This document shows, in pieces, positions 16,599 through 23,760 of a stretch of DNA of 32,848 bases. The stretch covers positions 1 to 32,848 of the forward strand of contig DATAYA010000250.1 of assembly GCA_036272815.1 (NCBI GenBank), in the 5' to 3' direction. A model generated the notes under the pieces. The model saw only the letters and a program-made list of their open reading frames with translations, was not told the origin of the DNA and made no database searches. The translations under genes and the position numbers were made by a program. This DNA is from DATAYA01 sp036272815. GTDB lineage: Bacteria > Pseudomonadota > Alphaproteobacteria > Acetobacterales > Acetobacteraceae. Within the stretch, counting starts at the first letter, position 1; each line of letters opens with the position of its first letter.

Positions 16599-18862
16599 CG
16601 GCGCAGCACGGGGATCGTCAGCCGCAGCTTGCGCCGCAACTCGTCGGTGACCGCCTGCGCGTCGCTGCCGTCACGAATGACGTGCGGTGTGATCATCACG
16701 ATCAGCTCCGTCCGGCTCAGGTTGTTGGTCGTGGTGCCGAACAGCCAGCCGACATAAGGGATGTCGTCCAGCACGGGGATGCCGCTGTGGGCCGTGGAGC
16801 GGGCATCCGAGATCAGGCCGCCGAGGGCGATCGTCTGGCCGTCCCGGACCGCGACCGAGCTCGTGACGCGCCGTTGCGAAATGGTCGGCGTGTTGAGGGT
16901 CGAACTCGTGGTCTGCGACACCTGGCTCACCTCCTCGGAAATGTCGAGCAGCACCAGCCCGCCGGCATTGACGCGCGGCGTCACGTTCAGGATCACGCCG
17001 GTGTCGCGATACTCGATCGAGTTGACCACCGGCGCACCCGGCGTCAGCACGCTGGTCGCCGACTGCGTCTGGATCGGTACCTGGTCGCCGACCTGCAAGC
17101 GGGCCGGCTGGTTGTTCAGCACCACCAGGTTCGGCGACGACAGCACCTCCACATGGGTCAACGCTCTCAGGGCAGTGAGGATTACCGCACTGCCGCCGTT
17201 TGCAGCGACGGCGAGGTTGGCGCCGGGCAGGAAGCCGAAGCCGGGAAACATGGTGGAGGTGCCGAGGACGGAGGTCGGCGTGCCGTTTGCGGACGTGCTG
17301 CTCGGGGCCGTCGTGGCATTCTGGATATTCGGGCTGAACACCGCCTGGAAATTGCCGGACCGAAAATAATACTGCAGCCCGAAGCTGAGCTGGTTCGTGA
17401 GGCTCACCTCCGCGATCGTGGCGTCGATCAGCACCTGAAGCGGGCGCACGTCGAGCCGTTCGAGGGCGGACTCGATCACGCTGTAATCCTGCGGCGTGGC
17501 CGAGATCACAAGCGCGTTGTTCGCATTGTCGGCCGTCACCCGGATCGCGCTGCCGCCGGACGCGCTGGTATCGAACGGATCGCGCGGGCTCGCCGTATCG
17601 TTGGGCAGGCCGCCGGTCAGGATCGCCGGGATGCGGCCCGGTTCCTGGGCACCGCCCAATTCGGCGGAAAGTCCCGACCCGGCGGAAAGACCCGACCCGG
17701 CGGAAAGCCCGGGCATCGTCGGCTGCTCGGGCGCCGGCGGAGCGGCCGACCCCTGGGGCGTGGCGACGGCGGACGCCGGCCCCGCGGCGGGCGCGCTGAT
17801 CCCGAGCGCCTGGCGCAGCACCGACGCGAGGTCGGCCGCCCGACCGTTCTGCACCCGATAGACGTAGAGCTGCGGCTCGCCGTTGCCGCCGGCCCGGTCC
17901 AGATCCGCGACCCAGCCTCGCACCCGCGCGAGATAGGCTGGACGCATCGAGGTGACCAGCACCGCGTTGAGCCGGTCGATCGGCACCACATGCACGAGGG
18001 TCGCGATGCCGCCACCGGCCGCCGCGATCAGGGTCGCGACCTCGCGCGCCACGTCGCCCGCTTGTGCGTTGGCCAGAGGCAGAAGCGCAAAAGACACGCC
18101 GCGCAAGGCGTCCACGTCGAAGATGTCGATATCGTCGAGAATGTCGATCACGCTCTGAGTGGTGCCGCTCACGATCAGCACGTTGCGCGACGCATCGGCC
18201 CGCGCCGTGGCGCCGGGCGGCAGCAGCGGTCCCAGCACGCGCGCGAGGTCGGTGGCAGCGACGAAGCGGGGAGAGACGACGCGGCTGATGAAGCCCGACC
18301 CGCCCGTGCCGCCCAGCCGCGCCTCGCGGGTTGCGTTGGCGATCGGCACCAGCCGCCAGATGCCGTCCCGCTCGACCACGGCGATACCATCGAGCGCCAG
18401 CGCGTTCTGCAAGGTCGGCAGAACCGCGCTGCGCGGGATCGGCCGGCCGGTCTGCAACGTCACGGTTCCCTGCACCGACGGATCGACGACGAAGGAGAGC
18501 CGCAGCAGGTCGCCGAGGACGCTGCGCGCGACGTCGCGCACATCGACCTTGACGAAGTTGAGCGTCACGTCGGCGCCCTCTGTCGGCGTGCCCTGCGCAT
18601 CCTCGCCGATCCCCGTCTGCGGGGTCACGAAATATCCGGTCCCCATGACGACCACCGGCGGCCCGGACGCCCGCGGGCGCGCGAGCGGAATCGCGGCTCC
18701 GTTGCCGCTCGCATACGAGCGCGGTGCCAGCATCGCGGGCCCGCGGGAGACCGGCGGCGGTGCGGCAGCCGCCGCAGGCCCGGTGCCGTTCGGCGACCCG
18801 CTGCAACCGCCGAACACGGCGGTTAGAAGCACGATCGGTGCGGTGCGGTGCAGGCGCGGCAC
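16595..18862 (-). CDS. gspD: Type II secretion secretin GspD, possibly lipidated
   Basis: 755-aa outer-membrane channel of the secretion system. After the signal peptide come N-domains: VKVDVRDVARSVLGDLLRL (about residues 97-120), then N-repeats such as VLPTLQNALALDGIAV, LIVSGTTQSVIDILDDIDIFDV and LPLANAQAGDVAREVATLI. The C-terminal secretin domain includes VLSSPNLVVLNNQPARLQVG and SGIPVLDDIPYVGWLFG. The signal peptide ends VFGGC with Cys20, a possible lipobox, which would make this a self-targeting liposecretin. A Gly/Ser repeat linker lies at about 386-400. The start is GTG 18862-18860, 2 nt after gspC; no better start is visible. Confidence 0.94.
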   Translation of the reverse strand: MPRLHRTAPIVLLTAVFGGCSGSPNGTGPAAAAAPPPVSRGPAMLAPRSYASGNGAAIPLARPRASGPPVVVMGTGYFVTPQTGIGEDAQGTPTEGADVTLNFVKVDVRDVARSVLGDLLRLSFVVDPSVQGTVTLQTGRPIPRSAVLPTLQNALALDGIAVVERDGIWRLVPIANATREARLGGTGGSGFISRVVSPRFVAATDLARVLGPLLPPGATARADASRNVLIVSGTTQSVIDILDDIDIFDVDALRGVSFALLPLANAQAGDVAREVATLIAAAGGGIATLVHVVPIDRLNAVLVTSMRPAYLARVRGWVADLDRAGGNGEPQLYVYRVQNGRAADLASVLRQALGISAPAAGPASAVATPQGSAAPPAPEQPTMPGLSAGSGLSAGSGLSAELGGAQEPGRIPAILTGGLPNDTASPRDPFDTSASGGSAIRVTADNANNALVISATPQDYSVIESALERLDVRPLQVLIDATIAEVSLTNQLSFGLQYYFRSGNFQAVFSPNIQNATTAPSSTSANGTPTSVLGTSTMFPGFGFLPGANLAVAANGGSAVILTALRALTHVEVLSSPNLVVLNNQPARLQVGDQVPIQTQSATSVLTPGAPVVNSIEYRDTGVILNVTPRVNAGGLVLLDISEEVSQVSQTTSSTLNTPTISQRRVTSSVAVRDGQTIALGGLISDARSTAHSGIPVLDDIPYVGWLFGTTTNNLSRTELIVMITPHVIRDGSDAQAVTDELRRKLRLTIPVLRR
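17663..17707. repeat. 18-bp tandem repeat inside gspD
   Basis: Two and a half copies of an 18-bp unit, 17663-17680 and 17681-17698, with one mismatch (T/A at the tenth base), then a 9-bp partial copy to 17707. They are in frame and encode GLSAGS units in the linker between the N-domains of the secretin. Copy number could vary between strains without breaking the protein. Confidence 0.8.
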
Positions 18863-18864
18863 GG

Positions 18865-19374
18865 TTATCGTCCGGCCTGCGTGACGTGACCCGATCCCGG
18901 CGGGGAAAGGCGTAGTTGCCAGGTCGCGGCGGCGCGTTCAAAGCGCAGACCCTCCGGGCCGATGCGTCGCAGTGTCCAGCCCTGCAACTGCTGCCCCTCG
19001 GCGAGCAGAATCGTCGTGTCGCCGTTCGGAGGCCGCACGATCGCGCGGCGGATGCCGCCGCCGACGACCGTGCCGATCACGACAAACCCGGCGGGCGGGG
19101 CCGGCGGCGCATGGCGGGCGCTGTCGACGGCGGCAGGCGGCGGCACCCAGGGCTGCCGCGTCGGCGAGAACAGCGGGTGGCGGCCGATCGCGGAATAGGC
19201 GGCGTGCGCCGGCGCCGCAGCCACGGCGCTGGCGGAGCCGGCGATTGCGGCGTGCGGCGGCGGCGCTGCAAGCGGCAGCGTCGTTGGCGCGGACAGTTCC
19301 CAGCCGACCGACGCGGCACCCAGCAGCACCAGCGTCGATCGCCACGCCAGCGACAGCGCGGGAAGCAGCATCAC
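18865..19374 (-). CDS. gspC: Type II secretion inner-membrane protein GspC-like (no PDZ domain)
   Basis: About 169-aa bitopic inner-membrane protein. A short cytoplasmic end and one membrane helix (about residues 10-28) are followed by a Pro/Ala-rich linker. Then comes the homology region: AIGRHPLFSPTRQPW and GFVVIGTVVGGGIRRAIVR...LLAEGQQLQGWTLRRI. The homology region is the part known to contact the secretin. The usual C-terminal PDZ or coiled-coil domain is absent, so the protein is about 100 residues shorter than the classical form. The start is GTG 19374 (GTGA overlap with the gspM stop) or ATG 19371 directly after it. Its place between gspM and gspD supports the call. Confidence 0.8.
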   Translation of the reverse strand: MMLLPALSLAWRSTLVLLGAASVGWELSAPTTLPLAAPPPHAAIAGSASAVAAAPAHAAYSAIGRHPLFSPTRQPWVPPPAAVDSARHAPPAPPAGFVVIGTVVGGGIRRAIVRPPNGDTTILLAEGQQLQGWTLRRIGPEGLRFERAAATWQLRLSPPGSGHVTQAGR

Positions 19375-19958
19375 GGGTGGCGGCCCTGAACCGGAAGCGG
19401 CGGCCGGTAGCCGGTGACGGTGAGATCGAGGTCGAGCGTCGGCGGATGCGCGGGATCGCGCGCGGCTGGCGGCGCGGTGATCGCGAGATGATCGACGAAC
19501 AGCGCCGGCGTCTCGGCATCCACGGCCGCGAGCGTCCGCTGCACGGTGGCGAGCGGCCCGGTGATCTCGAAATGCACCGCAAGCCCCCGGTCGCCGATTT
19601 CCGTGGTCGCGGCCACCTCGGCGCTGCTCTCGACCCGGCCGCCGCTCGCCACGACCACGCGCCGAAGGCGGTCCTCCACGTCAGCCGCGATCACGGCAGC
19701 ACTCGGGCCGCTCCAGAACCCACCCACCTGCGCGAAGCGCACGCCCAGGACCGACGCGCGACGGTCCAGCTCGGGCTGCCGAGCGATCAGCGCATCGAGG
19801 TGGCGCAGCCGTTCGGCCGCGCTGGCGATGTCCGCCTGCCGTGCGCTCGCGAGGTCGATCAGCGGCATCGCGACATAGCTCCACAGCAGGCCCGCACAAG
19901 CGGCCAGGATCGAAAGCGCCAGCACGCGTCGGAGCAGAGGCGAGGCGAGTGCATTCAT
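19371..19958 (-). CDS. gspM: Type II secretion inner-membrane protein GspM-like
   Basis: 195-aa protein with an N-terminal membrane helix (about 9-33), then an Ala/Arg-rich probable coiled coil (about 36-68) and a ferredoxin-like periplasmic domain with VIAADVEDRLRRVVVASGG and GLAVHFEITGPLATVQRTLAAVDAE. This is the GspM/PilO plan. It should form the inner-membrane platform with GspL, GspC and GspF. The ATG start (19958-19956) overlaps the gspL stop as ATGA; the frame is open far upstream, but only as an alternative frame of gspL. Assignment rests on topology and gene order more than on sequence. Confidence 0.8.
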   Translation of the reverse strand: MNALASPLLRRVLALSILAACAGLLWSYVAMPLIDLASARQADIASAAERLRHLDALIARQPELDRRASVLGVRFAQVGGFWSGPSAAVIAADVEDRLRRVVVASGGRVESSAEVAATTEIGDRGLAVHFEITGPLATVQRTLAAVDAETPALFVDHLAITAPPAARDPAHPPTLDLDLTVTGYRPPLPVQGRHP

Positions 19959-21052
19959 CGCCCAGCAGCCGCGCGCAGGTCGAACGAGATGTCGAAGTGT
20001 TCCGCGCGGCCGTCCGGCGACAGCGTGATCGGCGAACGGAACTCGGGTTGCGCGAACTGCCTCGACCGCTCGATGCGGGCGATCAGGTCGGTCGCTCGCG
20101 GCGCGTAGCCGGCGATCTCCGCCTGCTGCCCACGCAGGGAGAACCGCGTCACCCACGCGTCGAGCGGCACCAGCCGCGTCAGTTCGTCCAGCACGAGCAG
20201 CGGCGGCACACTGTCCCGGCGGCGGTCGAGGAACGCGAGCGCCTGCCGCGTCTGCACGATCTCGCGCCCGACATTGCGTGCCGCGTCGGCCGCCAGCTGC
20301 GCGTGTGCGACGCGGCGGCGCAGATCTTCGCGGATGGAGTCGAGGCGATGGATGTGCAGCGCGTATGCAGCCAGGAACAGGGCGGCCGCGGTCGTTTCCA
20401 TGACCCGCCGGAGCGTGCGGCCGCGGGCGGTTCCGGCGGTTCGGGTCGCCGCCCAGAGGACCAGCGGCAGCCGGTCGGCCTCCGGCGCGAGCACACGGCG
20501 GGGGCGCAGGCCAAGGTCGCGGGCCAGAGCGAGCGCGCCCTCTATCGTCGTGCGCCTGGCGACCACCACCTGCACGTCGAGCGTGCGGGCGCCGGGCGTC
20601 CGTGGCGCGGCGCGGCAGTCGAAGCAGGTTTCCGATGCGTCGATCGGGGTCAGCCGCTCGATCTGGTGCTGTACGATGCCGCGCAGCGCGCCCTGTGCCG
20701 AGAACGGCAGCGCAAGCCTCGCCTCGAAGACCAGCGAGCTGTCGAGCCGCACCGAGACGCGGTTGCCGCGCCGATGCCGTCCGAGCGCCGACCGCACACG
20801 CGCTCGCAGTTCGGCGGCGGCCATCCCGTCGAGCGGCAGCCGCATCGGCCCGGCCCGACCGCGGGCCGCCGACACGAGCACGGCGTGATCGCGCGCATAT
20901 TCCAGCACGTTTGCCGAACCGTCCGTCGCGGCCACGAGGTGCAGCAGCCAGTGCGGCGCCAGGCCCGCGAGTTCGGCGATCCACCAGCCAAGAAACCGGC
21001 GCACGGCGAGGCTCGCAGCCTGCGCGGGCCGCAGGAGAAGCGCGCCGCTCAT
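19955..21052 (-). CDS. gspL: Type II secretion GspL-like/PilN-domain platform protein
   Basis: 365-aa protein. The N-terminal cytoplasmic part (about 1-215) resembles a reduced PilM/GspL actin-like domain: FEARLALPFSAQGALRGIVQHQIERLTP and VQVVVARRTTIEGALALARDLGL are typical. A membrane helix at about 219-237 is followed by a coiled stretch and a PilN-like periplasmic domain (LDELTRLVPLDAWVTRFSLRG, AEIAGYAPRATDLIARIERS). GspL links the GspE ATPase to the membrane platform. ATG 21052-21050 overlaps the gspJ stop as ATGA and is preferred over starts farther upstream, which overlap gspJ. It is shorter than enterobacterial GspL. Confidence 0.82.
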   Translation of the reverse strand: MSGALLLRPAQAASLAVRRFLGWWIAELAGLAPHWLLHLVAATDGSANVLEYARDHAVLVSAARGRAGPMRLPLDGMAAAELRARVRSALGRHRRGNRVSVRLDSSLVFEARLALPFSAQGALRGIVQHQIERLTPIDASETCFDCRAAPRTPGARTLDVQVVVARRTTIEGALALARDLGLRPRRVLAPEADRLPLVLWAATRTAGTARGRTLRRVMETTAAALFLAAYALHIHRLDSIREDLRRRVAHAQLAADAARNVGREIVQTRQALAFLDRRRDSVPPLLVLDELTRLVPLDAWVTRFSLRGQQAEIAGYAPRATDLIARIERSRQFAQPEFRSPITLSPDGRAEHFDISFDLRAAAGR

Positions 21053-21723
21053 CGCGTCCGGGTGCATGTCGCGGCGGTGGCATCGTAGCGGCAGGACAGG
21101 CTCGCCGTCGCCCTGGGGGACGCGATCAGATCGGGCCAGCGCGAACGCGCCACGCCGTCGCGCGTGATCCGCACGCGGACCAACTCGGGCATTCGCGCAC
21201 GACCGGACCAGAGGCGCTGCCACGCGGGGGGCTGTGCCGGCTCCGTCGCACCGAAATAGGCGAAGCGCACGCGGGCGACGTGATCCAGCAGCACGACCCG
21301 GTTCTCGGGAAGGGCGCCGCCGTCGCTGGCCGGCAGGTCGAGCCGCCACAACAGCACCAGTTGCCGGGACCGGCCGGCGGGCTCGACGAGGAACGTCTGC
21401 TGCGCACGCACACCCGATGCGATGGCCTGCGGCAGCGGCGAGACCAGCGCGAGGGCGTCCGTGCCGCCATCGAAGGCAAGCGTGCGATCGCCAAGCGTCG
21501 CCGAGGCGAAGGCGGGCTCGGCGTCCCGGATGGCATGGCGTAGCACGTCCTGCACGGCGGCCACGTCTGCCGACCCCGCCGCATCCCGATCGACCGAACG
21601 CCAGGTCCGGGTGCCGAGCCGCAGGCCGCCGAGAATGACCACCATCATCAGCCCGAGAACCGCGAGGCTGACGATCACCTCGATCAGCGTGAAGCCGGCC
21701 TGCCGGTCGCGCGGATTGCTCAC
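21049..21723 (-). CDS. gspJ: Type II secretion minor pseudopilin GspJ
   Basis: 224-aa minor pseudopilin of the tip complex with GspI and GspK. The prepilin cleavage site is Gly10/Phe11 in RQAGFTLIEVIVSLAVLGLM, with Glu at +5. The body contains RLGTRTWRSVDRD, VLRHAIRDAEPAFA and the GspJ-like LDHVARVRFAYFGATE region. The start is GTG 21723-21721, which overlaps the gspI stop as GTGA and gives a normal short leader; upstream in-frame residues lack meaning. Size and position between gspI and gspL fit. Confidence 0.9.
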   Translation of the reverse strand: MSNPRDRQAGFTLIEVIVSLAVLGLMMVVILGGLRLGTRTWRSVDRDAAGSADVAAVQDVLRHAIRDAEPAFASATLGDRTLAFDGGTDALALVSPLPQAIASGVRAQQTFLVEPAGRSRQLVLLWRLDLPASDGGALPENRVVLLDHVARVRFAYFGATEPAQPPAWQRLWSGRARMPELVRVRITRDGVARSRWPDLIASPRATASLSCRYDATAATCTRTR

Positions 21724-22133
21724 CAACCCTGTCCGGCGGATTGCGGCGCCAGCCGCACTGTCACCAGTCGAATCTGCCGCGTCGCTGCGCCGTCCGTCCA
21801 ACCGACCACAATTTCGACCTGGTGCGCGGCGACAGCGGCGAAACGTCGCCGCCCTGGTGCGCCGTACGGCGCCACGTCGATCTGCCAGGAATATCCATCG
21901 ATGGTCCGCCCCGAGAGCGCGCCGTCATGCAGCGGTATGTCGATCCCTACGCGTTCGAGCATGGAGTCGGCAAGCGAGAGCGCCCTTTCGTCATGACGAC
22001 CTCGATCCATCCAGCCGACGCCTCCGGAAAGTCCCTGGTAGGCGAACCCGAACGTCAGCGCCAGGATCGCCAGCGCCACCACCACCTCGATCAGCGTGAA
22101 ACCGTCCTGCGCGCGGTGGGCCGGGCGCATCAC
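21720..22133 (-). CDS. gspI: Type II secretion minor pseudopilin GspI
   Basis: About 137-aa minor pseudopilin. The prepilin site is QDG/FTLIEVVVALAILALTF with Glu at +5. The following helix and the ALSLADSMLERVGI segment, then a small beta domain with YSWQIDVAPYG, match GspI. The start is GTG 22133 (GTGA overlap with the gspH stop) or ATG 22130 directly after it. GspI starts the assembly of the tip with GspJ and GspK. Confidence 0.88.
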   Translation of the reverse strand: MMRPAHRAQDGFTLIEVVVALAILALTFGFAYQGLSGGVGWMDRGRHDERALSLADSMLERVGIDIPLHDGALSGRTIDGYSWQIDVAPYGAPGRRRFAAVAAHQVEIVVGWTDGAATRQIRLVTVRLAPQSAGQGW

Positions 22134-22549
22134 CCGCCATGCACCGCGCCGGTCAGCCAGTCCACGTGGATCGCGGCCGAGCTCCGGATGCCGCTCAGGA
22201 TGACCGTGCCGCCGGTCGATGTGCCGTCGGCGAAGAATTGTATGCTGCGGCCGCCGGCGTTCTGCATCCCGATCCGCGTCACCGAAGCGGGCAGGCCTCT
22301 TGGCGCCGTGCCTGTGGCGGTATAGCTGCGCGCCGCAGGATCGATGAGAAACGCCGTCGTCGCGTCCCGTCGGATCGCCGCATCGCGGAGGTCGCGCAAC
22401 ACCGACGCGATCCGGTCGGCCTCCGCCCGCAACCGGACGCCGGGCAGGCCCGCGCCGAGCATCGGCAGCGCCGTCGCGGCGAGTGCGATGATCGCCAGCA
22501 CGACCAGCATCTCGATCAGCGTGAAACCGGCTTTAGAGCGCGAGGTCAT
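22130..22549 (-). CDS. gspH: Type II secretion minor pseudopilin GspH
   Basis: 139-aa pseudopilin. The prepilin site is Gly8/Phe9 in SKAGFTLIEMLVVLAIIALA with Glu at +5. The body has LRAEADRIASVLRDLRDAAIRRD and the C-terminal GspH signature IQFFADGTSTGGTVIL. This signature, and the lack of the calcium-site C-terminus of GspG, argue that it is GspH and not the major pseudopilin. The start overlaps the end of gspF by 17 nt. No other gspG-like gene lies in the cluster. Confidence 0.87.
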   Translation of the reverse strand: MTSRSKAGFTLIEMLVVLAIIALAATALPMLGAGLPGVRLRAEADRIASVLRDLRDAAIRRDATTAFLIDPAARSYTATGTAPRGLPASVTRIGMQNAGGRSIQFFADGTSTGGTVILSGIRSSAAIHVDWLTGAVHGG

Positions 22550-23750
22550 TGATCGCGAGCAGCGCCGTCATCACGGACGCGACGATGAGCGCGATCACCG
22601 CGCCCATCGCGATGGTCAGCACCGGGACGAACAGCGCCAGCGCACGCTCAATGATGCGCTCTACGTCCCGGTCGTAGATGTCCGCGACCTCCGCAAGCAT
22701 CTCCTCCAGCCGGCCGGTCTCCTCGCCGATGCGGAGGAGTTGCGTGGCAAGCGTCGGGAAACGTCCGCCGAGCGCCAGCGGCGCGGACAGGCCCTCGCCC
22801 TGCTTGAAGCGCGTGGCGGCGACGCTGACGGCGTCTGCGATGACGCGGTTGCCGATCGTCTCGCCGCACAGCGCCATTGCCCGCGGCGCGCCGACACCGT
22901 TGGCCAGCAGCACCGAAAGGGTGCGGCAGAACCGGCCGATCTCGCTCTTGGTGACCAGCGTGCCGATCAGCGGCAGCGCCAACAGCACGCGGTCGCGCAG
23001 CCGCGCGGCGGCCGGCCGGCGCAGCAGCCGTTGCAGCGCGAGGGCCGCGACCAGCACGCCTGCCAGCAGCGTCCGGCCGTGCCGGCGCAGGAAGTCGCCG
23101 AGCGCCATGATGATGCGCGTGCTGGCCGGCAGGGCCGCGCCGGCGTTGCGGAACATCGGCTCGAACTGCGGCAGCACGACGGTGAGGACGAGGACGACGG
23201 ACCCGGTTGCGGCGATCATCAGCACCACGGGATAGATCAGCGCGGAGGCGAGCTTCTGGCGGATCGCCTCCGACCGCGCCAGGAACCCGGCCGCACGGTC
23301 CAACACTGGCTGCAGGGCGCCGCCCGCCTCGCCGGCACGGATCATGGTCACGAAGGCGGCGGGAAACCGGCTGTCGGGAGCCGCCATTGCCTCCGCCAGC
23401 GCGGCGCCGTCGCGCACCCGCGCCAGCGTCTCGCGGATTGCGCGGCCGAGCGGGCGGCCCGCCGCAAGCGTCGCGAGCATCTCGAGCGCGCGGTCGAGCG
23501 GCAGGCCGGCCCGCAAGAGGCGCGAGAGCTGGCCGCTGAACAGCGCGAGTTCGGCGCCACGCAGCGGGTGCGCGCGACGCCACGGCAGTCGGAGTTGCGA
23601 CGCAACGCCGGCGCGGTGCTCGGTGGCATGAATCGGCAGCAGAGCCCGCTCGTGCAGCCGCGCGATGATGGCGGCGGCATCCGGTCCGTCGAGTTCGCCC
23701 GCGACGAAGTCGCCGGTGGCCGAGAGCGCGCTATAGTCGAAGCGGGGCAT
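22533..23750 (-). CDS. gspF: Type II secretion inner-membrane platform protein GspF
   Basis: 405-aa polytopic protein at the centre of the assembly platform. It opens MPRFDYSALSATGDFVAGEL, the usual GspF start. Two duplicated cytoplasmic GspF domains are visible: LALFSGQLSRLLRAGLPLDRALEML (about 86-110) and GRFCRTLSVLLANGVGAPRAMAL in the second half. Membrane helices are at about 165-190, 210-235 and 370-400. It follows gspE after 10 nt. It is full length with no odd feature. Confidence 0.94.
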   Translation of the reverse strand: MPRFDYSALSATGDFVAGELDGPDAAAIIARLHERALLPIHATEHRAGVASQLRLPWRRAHPLRGAELALFSGQLSRLLRAGLPLDRALEMLATLAAGRPLGRAIRETLARVRDGAALAEAMAAPDSRFPAAFVTMIRAGEAGGALQPVLDRAAGFLARSEAIRQKLASALIYPVVLMIAATGSVVLVLTVVLPQFEPMFRNAGAALPASTRIIMALGDFLRRHGRTLLAGVLVAALALQRLLRRPAAARLRDRVLLALPLIGTLVTKSEIGRFCRTLSVLLANGVGAPRAMALCGETIGNRVIADAVSVAATRFKQGEGLSAPLALGGRFPTLATQLLRIGEETGRLEEMLAEVADIYDRDVERIIERALALFVPVLTIAMGAVIALIVASVMTALLAINDLAL

Positions 23751-23760
23751 CGCGTGGGCG

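Noticed and set aside
16682..18826. 714-codon open frame on the + strand opposite gspD
   Set aside because: It mirrors the gspD codons and reads as low-complexity Arg/His/Asp-rich sequence without recognisable motif.
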